Assembly: GCA_030706385.1 (NCBI GenBank)
Contig: JAUZOQ010000027.1
Coordinates: forward strand, 1 to 35,899
DNA length: 35,899 nt
Direction of reading: 5' to 3'
DNA from: Bacteroidota bacterium
GTDB taxonomy: Bacteria > Bacteroidota > Ignavibacteria > Palsa-1295
The notes under the pieces: generated by a model
Databases searched by the model: none
Told to the model about the DNA's origin: nothing
What the model saw: the letters and a program-made list of their open reading frames with translations, nothing else
In this document: piece after piece, positions 8,338-15,368 of the stretch
Layout of the letters: each line of letters starts with the position of its first letter
How positions within the stretch are numbered: the stretch's first letter is position 1
Made by a program: the position numbers and the translations under genes

Positions 8338-8364
8338 GATAAGCCGACTTCTCGTCGGCTTATC
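8338..8364 (+). other. Strong stem-loop between nuoB and nuoC
   Basis: Arms GATAAGCCGAC and GTCGGCTTATC form a perfect 11-bp stem with a 5-nt loop, beginning seven bases after the nuoB stop. CGAATATGAC follows rather than a T-run, so intrinsic termination is unlikely. It fits an mRNA-stabilising or processing hairpin. Confidence 0.6.
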
Positions 8365-8398
8365 CGAATATGACTTGATGTAGTGCGAACGTAAGAAA

Positions 8399-8899
8399 AT
8401 GACGAATACAGAAATTTACGATAAGCTTAAGTCGGCATTCGGCCCGGTAATCGGCGAGTGGCATGAACAAACAGGAGGGGAGTATATGAAGCGCCTGTCT
8501 TCGTATGCTGATGTTGCCGATACCAGCTTCATTCGCGACGTCTGCCTCTATCTTCGCGACGAACCGGGACTCGAATTTGATAGCTTGCTTCTTCTTTCCT
8601 CGGTTGATAATGGCGACAAGACTCTCTCCGTGGCCTATCACCTGGAATCGAAAACCATGAGGCATTATATCGCATTAAAGGTTACAGTACCTCTTGATAA
8701 TGCGATCGTGCCATCGGTCACGGAAGTATGGAGTCATGCCAATTGGCAGGAGCGCGAAGCATGGGACATGATGGGAATCAAATTTCTTAATCATCCCGAT
8801 ATGCGCAGAATACTGCTTGACGACGACTGGGTCGGACACCCGCTACGCAAGGACTATGTCTATCCCGATTATTACAGAGGAATGAAAGTACCGTACTAG
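8399..8899 (+). CDS. nuoC: Complex I subunit C
   Basis: NuoC (30-kDa subunit homologue) is part of the peripheral arm, packing against NuoD. The 166-residue protein shows the family signature WQEREAWDMMGIKFLNHPD followed by RRILLDDDWVGHPLRKDY, ending a few residues after the conserved DYVYP. It is a separate gene and not fused to nuoD as in E. coli. It starts with ATG at 8399, 34 nt past the hairpin, without a clear Shine-Dalgarno site. Confidence 0.95.
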   Translation: MTNTEIYDKLKSAFGPVIGEWHEQTGGEYMKRLSSYADVADTSFIRDVCLYLRDEPGLEFDSLLLLSSVDNGDKTLSVAYHLESKTMRHYIALKVTVPLDNAIVPSVTEVWSHANWQEREAWDMMGIKFLNHPDMRRILLDDDWVGHPLRKDYVYPDYYRGMKVPY

Positions 8900-8957
8900 A
8901 ATTTATCGGGGAGATCATGGAGATTTCCACCCCGCACTGGAACGAGAAACGAAATTT

Positions 8958-10157
8958 ATGGAAGTACTAGAGAGAAAAATGCAAACGCTGCCGGTTCCTA
9001 CAAAGGTTATCCCGGCAGAACAGATCGATCCGAAGAGGCTCCGAACGGAGGAGATGGTACTGAATGTCGGACCTCAGCATCCATCGACTCATGGCGTACT
9101 TCGTCTCGAGGCAGTGCTTGACGGCGAGTTAGTCATTGACGTCGTTCCATTTCTTGGTTATCTGCATAGATGCTTTGAAAAGCATGCAGAGGCAATGACC
9201 TATCCTCAGGTTGTTCCCTACGTCGACAGGATGGATTATCTTGCTCCGATGAACGGCGAACTTGGGTATGCTCTGGCCGTCGAGCGGATGATGGGAATCG
9301 AAGTGCCGGAGAAAGTCGAATACATCCGTGTACTCTTTAATGAACTGCAGCGAATCGCTTCGCATCTTGTTGCCGTAGGCACATTTGGAATGGATGCCGG
9401 CGCGTTTACTCCCTTCCTCTATTGTTTCCGCGACCGTGAAGATGTTTTAGAGATCTTTGAAAAAACATGCGGCGCACGCCTGCTCTACAATTATATCTGG
9501 GTAGGTGGCCTTTCTCATGATTTGCATCCCGATGTTTTATCGATGTGCCGTGCCTTTGTAAAGAAGAGCCGCGCCACTCATAAGGAGATCAACGAACTGC
9601 TTACGTTCAATAAGATCTTTGTCGAACGCGTTGCGAATATTGGAATTCTGAAACCCGATGTTGCGATCAATGGCGGAGCTTCAGGGCCGATGCTTCGCGG
9701 ATCTGGAGTGAAATGGGATTTGCGGCGTGACGATCCGTATTCGATTTATGACCGTTTCGAATTTGAAGTCCCGGTTGGAACGGGGATGATGGGTACGCTC
9801 GGAGATTGTTTTGACAGGCATTGGGTGAGAATGTGCGAGTGGGAGCAATCGCTTAATATCATTGAGCAAGTGCTTGAAAAATTTCCGCAGAACGATAAGA
9901 CCGATGTTCAGAAGGCTGTGCCGAAACGCATCAAGCCTGCGGCTGGTGAAATCTATTCGCGCGTCGAGACAGCTCGTGGAGAACTTGGATACTATATTAT
10001 CTCCAAAGATAACATCAATCCATGGCGAGTCAAAGTGCGTTCTCCAGCTTTTGTGAACTTGAGCCTGCTTCCGATCATTTCGCGTGGCTACTTGATGGCC
10101 GATCTGATCGTCATTCTAGGCTCCGTGGATATTGTGCTCGGAGAAGTGGACAGGTAA
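8958..10157 (+). CDS. nuoD: Complex I subunit D (49-kDa homologue)
   Basis: NuoD forms the quinone-binding pocket together with NuoB and is descended from the large subunit of [NiFe] hydrogenases. The 399-residue protein carries NVGPQHPSTHGVLRL (with the quinone-site His), GYLHRCFEKHAE, YVDRMDYLAPMNGE, FGMDAGAFTPF, and the closing segment SRGYLMADLIVILGSVDIVLGEVDR that is typical of the family. The hydrogenase nickel ligands are absent, as expected. The 58-nt gap from nuoC holds no gene. The start at 8958 gives a roughly 37-residue N-terminal extension before the conserved core; the Met at codon 8 is a possible alternative. Confidence 0.97.
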   Translation: MEVLERKMQTLPVPTKVIPAEQIDPKRLRTEEMVLNVGPQHPSTHGVLRLEAVLDGELVIDVVPFLGYLHRCFEKHAEAMTYPQVVPYVDRMDYLAPMNGELGYALAVERMMGIEVPEKVEYIRVLFNELQRIASHLVAVGTFGMDAGAFTPFLYCFRDREDVLEIFEKTCGARLLYNYIWVGGLSHDLHPDVLSMCRAFVKKSRATHKEINELLTFNKIFVERVANIGILKPDVAINGGASGPMLRGSGVKWDLRRDDPYSIYDRFEFEVPVGTGMMGTLGDCFDRHWVRMCEWEQSLNIIEQVLEKFPQNDKTDVQKAVPKRIKPAAGEIYSRVETARGELGYYIISKDNINPWRVKVRSPAFVNLSLLPIISRGYLMADLIVILGSVDIVLGEVDR

Positions 10158-10181
10158 TCATTAGGATTAATCTATTACAGG

Positions 10182-11276
10182 ATGTTTCAAGACCTAAATC
10201 AATTTATCGTAAGTCTGATCGGCAAGGGCGACCTCTCTGATATCTTATCAGTAGTCGTGTATTCAGCATTACCGCTGGTCTTAATCCTACTCTATGCCCT
10301 CGTGGCGATTCTTGGAGAGATGAAGATTTCAGCTTGGCTTCAGGACCGATTGGGACCAATGCGAACGGGGCCTTATGGTATCCTTCAGCCCATAGCTGAC
10401 ATGTTGAAGCTCATCCAGAAGGAAGATACGACGCCAAAACTTGCCGATAAGAAGCTCTACAATGCAGCGCCGTTCATTGTTTTTATCGGAAGCTATATGG
10501 CGTTTGCAGCTCTTCCTTTTGCGGCGATGTATGCCGGTGCAAGGATTAACACAGGTATTTTTTATATCGTGGCTGTCAGTGGAGTGGTAGTCGTTGGAAT
10601 CTTGATGGCAGGGTGGGGATCGAACAATAAGTATGCGCTTCTCGGGTCGATGCGTTCAGTTGCCCAGATCGTCAGCTATGAGATTCCCGCCGGTCTGGCA
10701 ATATTATCAGTTGTAATGATAGCCGGAACAATGGATTTGCAGACGATCTCTCACTTGCAGCAAGGAGGATTACAGAACTGGTTCATATTCGGTGGTCCAA
10801 AATCACTTGCAGGATTCGGCGGCGGTTATGCCTGGATACTTACTCCGCTCATGGTTGTCTCCTTCCTGATCTATATCGTCGCATCGCTAGCGGAAACGAA
10901 TCGTGTTCCATTCGATATTCCGGAAGCTGAATCGGAACTTGTAGCAGGCTATCACACTGAATATTCTGCGATGAAATTCGCTCTGTTCTTTTTGGCTGAA
11001 TATGCTAATATGTTCGCCGTGAGTGCTATTGCTTCCGTGCTGTTTCTTGGCGGCTGGAATTCGCCGATTGCAGGATTTTTGGATGCTCCCTGGATGGGAG
11101 CGATCTGGTTTATCGGAAAGGCATTTAGTTTTGTTTTGATCCAAATTTGGATTCGCTGGACGCTTCCACGGTTGCGCGTAGATCAGTTAATGCATATTTG
11201 TTGGAAAGTGATGATCCCCTTCGGAATGGCAACAGTTCTTCTCGTCGGTACGATCGTGACGTTCCTAGCGCACTAA
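10182..11276 (+). CDS. nuoH: Complex I subunit H
   Basis: NuoH is the membrane subunit that joins the peripheral arm to the proton pumps and lines the quinone channel. The 364-residue protein has about eight membrane helices. Conserved pieces are [32 protein letters not shown] (split across the first cytoplasmic loop), [47 protein letters not shown] and the late [18 protein letters not shown]. All match the family closely. The following 71-aa gene starts directly after the stop codon, indicating tight co-translation. Confidence 0.97.
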   Translation: MFQDLNQFIVSLIGKGDLSDILSVVVYSALPLVLILLYALVAILGEMKISAWLQDRLGPMRTGPYGILQPIADMLKLIQKEDTTPKLADKKLYNAAPFIVFIGSYMAFAALPFAAMYAGARINTGIFYIVAVSGVVVVGILMAGWGSNNKYALLGSMRSVAQIVSYEIPAGLAILSVVMIAGTMDLQTISHLQQGGLQNWFIFGGPKSLAGFGGGYAWILTPLMVVSFLIYIVASLAETNRVPFDIPEAESELVAGYHTEYSAMKFALFFLAEYANMFAVSAIASVLFLGGWNSPIAGFLDAPWMGAIWFIGKAFSFVLIQIWIRWTLPRLRVDQLMHICWKVMIPFGMATVLLVGTIVTFLAH

Positions 11277-11492
11277 ATGTGGAAACGTCGGCTTGTCTTT
11301 AACCTGATCTTTTTTATCGGTACGCTGATCGCCGGAATAGGCTGGCTCAGCGAACTGCGAGAATGGAATCTTCGGCTTGGCGATCTGGCGATTGCCGGAC
11401 ACGCAATCCAGATCGCAGGAATATTTGGAAATCTTCTGACGCCTGATGAAACAGGATTTGAAGAAGATCATAAGGAATTTGAAGACCAATAA
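11277..11492 (+). CDS. Small two-helix membrane protein inside the nuo operon (unknown)
   Basis: This 71-residue protein matches no complex I subunit I know. Its ATG follows the nuoH TAA with no gap, and its own TAA lies three bases before the nuoI ATG, so it is packed as tightly as the flanking subunits, which argues strongly for a real gene. It begins MWKRR, then has a hydrophobic helix (about 7-24, VFNLIFFIGTLIAGIGWL), a short loop with charged residues (SELREWNLRLGD), a second more moderate helix (about 36-53) and an acidic tail (EEDHKEFEDQ). The basic N-terminus and acidic C-terminus suggest a hairpin with both ends in the cytoplasm. It may be an accessory or assembly factor at the NuoH-NuoI interface; that is inference from position only. 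Confidence 0.8.
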   Translation: MWKRRLVFNLIFFIGTLIAGIGWLSELREWNLRLGDLAIAGHAIQIAGIFGNLLTPDETGFEEDHKEFEDQ

Positions 11493-11495
11493 CAC

Positions 11496-12173
11496 ATGAG
11501 CGGATATTTTAAGGATATACAAGAGGGAATCGGAACAGCATTCAAGGGAATGTCGATTGTCATGAAGCATCTTCTCAAGCCGAAGGTGACCAGGCAGTAT
11601 CCGAATCCCGAAGCTCGATTCCAGTTGCCGGAGCGCGCACGTAACAGGCTCTACGTCAATATGGATGATTGCATTGGCTGTGATCAGTGTGCGCGTGCTT
11701 GTCCGGTTAATTGTATTACTATTGATACTGCAAAGGCTATTGCAGGGGAAAACATCGGAACGACATCAAATGGGAAAAAGAAGTCTCTTTGGGTAACGCG
11801 CTTTGACATTGATATCGCAAAATGCTGTTACTGCGGACTCTGTGTATACCCTTGTCCAACAGAGTGTATCATCATGACGGACGTCTATGAGTTTTCGGAG
11901 TATGATCGTGTGAACCTCATCTATAACTACGCTACGATGGATGCGTCTGAGGCTGCCGAACATACGGAAAAAGCAAAAAAAGAGGATGAGCGACTTGCTG
12001 CCGAGCGAGCGAAACAAGCCGAGGAAAAGGCAAAAGCAGCAGCTGCGAATCCGCAGCCTGCCGCGCCGCCAGCTCCTGCGCCACAGGCGCCGCCTGCTGC
12101 CGGAGGCATAAAGCCCCCGCCGTTTGCTGCAAAACCCGGAGGGATCAAGCCGCCGCCCTTCAAAGCTGGATAA
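11496..12173 (+). CDS. nuoI: Complex I subunit I with unusual C-terminal tail
   Basis: NuoI carries two [4Fe-4S] clusters (N6a and N6b) that relay electrons to NuoB. Both ferredoxin motifs are intact: CIGCDQCARACP (C59, C62, C65, C69) and C110-x2-C113-x2-C116-x3-C120, read from CCYCGLCVYPCP. The core ends near residue 147. An extra tail of almost 80 residues follows: a charged Ala/Glu/Lys segment likely to form a helix or coiled coil (about 149-183), a Pro/Ala-rich linker (184-202), and two copies of a 12-residue unit beginning GGIKPPPF at 203 and 215. Family members are usually around 160-180 residues. The 3-nt gap from the 71-aa gene indicates coupling. Confidence 0.95.
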   Translation: MSGYFKDIQEGIGTAFKGMSIVMKHLLKPKVTRQYPNPEARFQLPERARNRLYVNMDDCIGCDQCARACPVNCITIDTAKAIAGENIGTTSNGKKKSLWVTRFDIDIAKCCYCGLCVYPCPTECIIMTDVYEFSEYDRVNLIYNYATMDASEAAEHTEKAKKEDERLAAERAKQAEEKAKAAAANPQPAAPPAPAPQAPPAAGGIKPPPFAAKPGGIKPPPFKAG

Positions 12174-12193
12174 CGTACATTTTCAAGATCAGA

Positions 12194-12862
12194 ATGTTTG
12201 ACATAATTTTCTATATTTTCGGTGCAATAACGGTAGGCGGTGCTTTGGTAACGGCATTCGCAAGGAATATCGTATATGCTGCATTTTCACTGCTGTTTAC
12301 TTTCTTTGGGATTGCCGGGCTCTATATTATGGCCAACGCAGACTTCCTGGCAGTCACTCAGCTACTAGTTTATGTCGGCGGTATCTTGATCCTTTTGATT
12401 TTCGGCGTTATGTTGACGAGCCGGATCGGTACAGTGGATATTCGCGTAGGCACAGGATCCCGGTGGGTTGCGGGAATTATGGCTTTAGGACTTTTTGCGA
12501 TCTTATGCGCTGCATTTTTTGGTACTGCTGCAACCCATACAGAAAAGTCGGCCGATGGCAAATCGCAGGTCGTGACTTCATGGGCAACGCATGCGACACG
12601 CCCGTGGTCGGGCAGCAAGTGGAATCAGGATGCGACGACGGAAGCGTTGAAGCCAAAATATGGAGCCCCCGATGAGGTGAAATCGAATGAAGGATCTTCG
12701 GGTACTTCGGTTGAGATCGGAACACTCTTTCTTACTGATTATCTGCTTCCCTTCGAAGTTATTTCAGTATTGATCTTAGTATCGCTTCTTGGTGCAACGA
12801 TGATCGCGCGCAAAGAACCGACGAAAGAAGAAGAAGCCATCGCTGAATCGGTATCAGTTTAA
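12194..12862 (+). CDS. nuoJ: Complex I subunit J with enlarged loop
   Basis: NuoJ is a membrane subunit whose third helix undergoes a pi-bulge transition during coupling. The 222-residue product has the typical N-terminal helices and the motif FLAVTQLLVYVGGILILLIFGVM, split here for length, then two further hydrophobic segments. Between the last two helices there is a hydrophilic insertion of about 60 residues (about 113-172), rich in Thr, Ser, Lys and Glu. The C-terminus returns to a membrane helix (LLPFEVISVLILVSLLGA) with a charged end. E. coli NuoJ has 184 residues, so the extra length is mostly this loop. Confidence 0.93.
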   Translation: MFDIIFYIFGAITVGGALVTAFARNIVYAAFSLLFTFFGIAGLYIMANADFLAVTQLLVYVGGILILLIFGVMLTSRIGTVDIRVGTGSRWVAGIMALGLFAILCAAFFGTAATHTEKSADGKSQVVTSWATHATRPWSGSKWNQDATTEALKPKYGAPDEVKSNEGSSGTSVEIGTLFLTDYLLPFEVISVLILVSLLGATMIARKEPTKEEEAIAESVSV

Positions 12863-12872
12863 TACATTTATT

Positions 12873-13181
12873 ATGACAGTCGGACTAAATCATTTTCTCG
12901 TTATTGGCGCAATTCTCTTTGTGCTTGGGATCTTTGCCATGCTTTCGAGAAGGAATGTTATTGCTGTTCTTATGGGAGTCGAGCTCATCTTAAATGCGGC
13001 AAACATTAATTTTATTGCTTTCACGCGTTACGGTGGCGTGAACATCGGCGGGCAGATGGCTGCCATCTTTGTTATTGTCATTGCTGCCGGTGAAGCAGCC
13101 GTGGCGCTTGCCATTGTACTGAATATCTACAAGAACTTCAAATCGGTTAATCCATCCGAAGTGGATTCGCTCAGAGACTAA
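12873..13181 (+). CDS. nuoK: Complex I subunit K
   Basis: NuoK is a three-helix subunit of the membrane arm related to MrpC/MnhC of antiporters. The 102-residue protein shows GVELILNAANINFIAF, with the conserved Glu in the second helix, and a third helix containing IVIAAGEAAVALAIVLNIYK with the second conserved Glu; both are needed for proton pumping in the family. Length and topology are standard. The gene starts ten bases after nuoJ and ends six bases before nuoL. Confidence 0.96.
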   Translation: MTVGLNHFLVIGAILFVLGIFAMLSRRNVIAVLMGVELILNAANINFIAFTRYGGVNIGGQMAAIFVIVIAAGEAAVALAIVLNIYKNFKSVNPSEVDSLRD

Positions 13182-13187
13182 CGCTCT

Positions 13188-15368
13188 ATGGATCAACTCT
13201 TATCGCTATCGCTCATCATACTCGGGCTTCCGCTGCTCTCGTTCGTGATTATCATTTTTAATCAGAAACGTTTGCAACAGAAAGCCCATCTTATCGGCAT
13301 ACCGATACTTGGCATCGCTCTTGCACTTGCCATCTATATCTGCTATTCCAAACTCTCCGGCATTCCGGCAACTATTAACTGGTCAACGAAATGGATCAGT
13401 TTTGGCAATGTGCCTGGTGTTGGTGAGTGGAATCTGATGACGGGGATCATGATCGATAATCTCACTGCGATCATGCTCGTCGTTGTAACCCTTATTTCTT
13501 TCCTTGTTCATCTGTTCAGCAGCAAGTACATGGAAGGGGATATTCGCTATGCTCGATATTTTGCCTATCTCGGTATCTTTACATTTTCGATGTTGGGAAT
13601 CGTCATCGGCAATAATCTTTTCGCTCTCTATATTTTCTGGGAGCTTGTCGGATTCTCAAGTTATGCATTGATCTCGCACTGGTATGAGAAGCCGGGTCCG
13701 CAGCTCGCATCGAAAAAAGCCTTTATTGTCAATCGTGTCGGTGATGTTGGAATGTGGACGGGATTGATGTTGGTATTCGGAACATTCCATACGTTCAACT
13801 TTACTGATATCTTTGCCGCCATTCAACATGGCTTGCCGCAGAGCTTCAGTTTATTGGGAATGAGCCCTGAAGCGACACTTACGGCGGCAGGCGTCTTGAT
13901 CTTCTGCGGAGCTGTCGGTAAGAGCGCACAATTTCCACTTCATGTCTGGCTTCCGGATGCTATGGAAGGCCCTACGCCGGTATCTGCACTTATCCATGCA
14001 GCAACGATGGTTGCCGCCGGTGTCTATTTAGTCTGCAGAATATTCCCGATGCTCACAGGCGATGCAATGCTCGTGATCGCAATGGTTGGCGGATTCACCA
14101 GCTTCCTCGCCGCTACGATCGCACTGACAGCGAACGATATCAAGAAAGTACTTGCCTATTCGACGGTCTCGCAGCTTGGATACATGATCATGGCTCTTGG
14201 AGTAGGCGCTTTCAGTGCCGGTTTCTTCCATTTGACGACTCATGCGATGTTCAAGGCCTGCCTCTTTCTGGGATCGGGTTCAGTCATTCATGCCATGCAT
14301 CATTCGCTCCACCATTTGCATGATCACCATACCGATCCGCAGGATATGCGCAACATGGGTGGATTGCTTAAGAAAATGCCGATTACCGGTTATACCTTTA
14401 TCATTGCTACGCTTGCCATCAGTGGAATTCCCTTGATGAGTGGGTTCATGTCGAAAGATGAGATTCTTGCCGGTGCAACAGCGTACAGTTCGTTGCAGGG
14501 GGGTATCGCATCGGTTCTTCCATGGATTGGGTTCGGAGTAGCCATGATGACTGCCTTTTACATGTGGCGCCAGGTCTTCATGACGTTTTTCGGAAAACCG
14601 AAGAAACCCGAGATCTACGAACACATTCACGAATCACCGAAGGCAATGATCATCCCGCTTGTCATTCTCGCAGGACTATCGTTCTGGATCTGGTACGGAG
14701 CAAATCCGATCGATCCGGCAGGTGGCTGGTTTATGAAGAATTGGGCGAAGACCCCTGCGCAGATCGTACCGGTCGCAACGGCCGCACATTTCGGAGAAAG
14801 TCATAAGGTTGAAACGGAAGCTCCGAAGGTCGAAGCTAACGGTGCAGTAGAAACACATGCGGCTGAACCTATGGAGCATCAGGAGATACTTGAGCATAAG
14901 ACCCATGAAGTCGCTGGCACCGGCATGTTGATCTCTATCTTCATGGCGATCACCGGTATCGCGCTTGCGTGGTTCCTGTATATGAAGAATACAGCTCTAC
15001 CCGATAAGATCGCTAAGACATTTGCTCCGCTCTATCGACTGAGCGTGAATAAATGGTACATCGATGAGTTTTATGAATTCGCCTTTGTCGGGTCGTTCAT
15101 GCTTTTTGCACGCATGTGCGCATGGTTCGATACAAATATTATCGATGGAATCGTCAATACTGTCGGAAAGTCTACGGTAGTTGTCTCCAAGATCGGTGGA
15201 TGGTTCGATAAGTATATCGTTGATGGGATTGTGAATTTGACTGCAGGAATCACTCAGATCATCGGCATGGGATTCCGCTCCGTACAGACCGGCAAGATCC
15301 AGACATACCTGGCATGGACTCTTGCAGGAGTCGTCATTGTGTTTGCTATTATCGCATGGAAACTATGA
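13188..15368 (+). CDS. nuoL: Complex I subunit L (proton pump)
   Basis: NuoL is the distal antiporter-like pump with a long lateral helix. The 726-residue protein, longer than E. coli NuoL (613), carries FWELVGFSSYALISHW with the key Glu, GKSAQFPLHVWLPDAMEGPTP (split), ALIHAATMVAAGVYLV, and the conserved Lys-bearing region LAYSTVSQLGYMIMALG. The His-rich segment near HHLHDHHTDPQDMRNMGGL precedes LLKKMP. A His/Glu-rich hydrophilic loop (about residues 531-577) is inserted before the penultimate part, and the C-terminal lateral-helix region holds a near-duplicate WFD-x2-[IV]-x-DGIVN unit. The stop codon overlaps the next ATG by four bases. Confidence 0.96.
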   Translation: MDQLLSLSLIILGLPLLSFVIIIFNQKRLQQKAHLIGIPILGIALALAIYICYSKLSGIPATINWSTKWISFGNVPGVGEWNLMTGIMIDNLTAIMLVVVTLISFLVHLFSSKYMEGDIRYARYFAYLGIFTFSMLGIVIGNNLFALYIFWELVGFSSYALISHWYEKPGPQLASKKAFIVNRVGDVGMWTGLMLVFGTFHTFNFTDIFAAIQHGLPQSFSLLGMSPEATLTAAGVLIFCGAVGKSAQFPLHVWLPDAMEGPTPVSALIHAATMVAAGVYLVCRIFPMLTGDAMLVIAMVGGFTSFLAATIALTANDIKKVLAYSTVSQLGYMIMALGVGAFSAGFFHLTTHAMFKACLFLGSGSVIHAMHHSLHHLHDHHTDPQDMRNMGGLLKKMPITGYTFIIATLAISGIPLMSGFMSKDEILAGATAYSSLQGGIASVLPWIGFGVAMMTAFYMWRQVFMTFFGKPKKPEIYEHIHESPKAMIIPLVILAGLSFWIWYGANPIDPAGGWFMKNWAKTPAQIVPVATAAHFGESHKVETEAPKVEANGAVETHAAEPMEHQEILEHKTHEVAGTGMLISIFMAITGIALAWFLYMKNTALPDKIAKTFAPLYRLSVNKWYIDEFYEFAFVGSFMLFARMCAWFDTNIIDGIVNTVGKSTVVVSKIGGWFDKYIVDGIVNLTAGITQIIGMGFRSVQTGKIQTYLAWTLAGVVIVFAIIAWKL
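15123..15239 (+). repeat. Imperfect internal duplication in nuoL
   Basis: TGGTTCGATA occurs at 15123 and at 15201, 78 nt (26 codons) apart. Each copy opens a 12-residue unit (WFDTNIIDGIVN and WFDKYIVDGIVN, 9 of 12 identical). The units fall in the C-terminal lateral-helix region of NuoL. Codon choice differs between copies, so this is an old duplication or convergent motif, not a recent one. Confidence 0.6.

Noticed and set aside
8338-8364. Hairpin considered as an intrinsic terminator
   Set aside because: No T-run follows, and it lies between nuoB and nuoC, where transcription must continue.
11927-12163. A Gly/Ala-rich minus-strand frame opposite the NuoI tail
   Set aside because: A mirror of the Pro/Ala-rich coding repeat; such low-complexity frames arise automatically.
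14281-14340. His-rich stretch in NuoL considered as a metal-binding insertion
   Set aside because: It overlaps the family's conserved HAMHH...DPQDMRNMGGL region and, as I recall, similar His-rich versions occur in NuoL of related lineages, so it is not specific to this locus.
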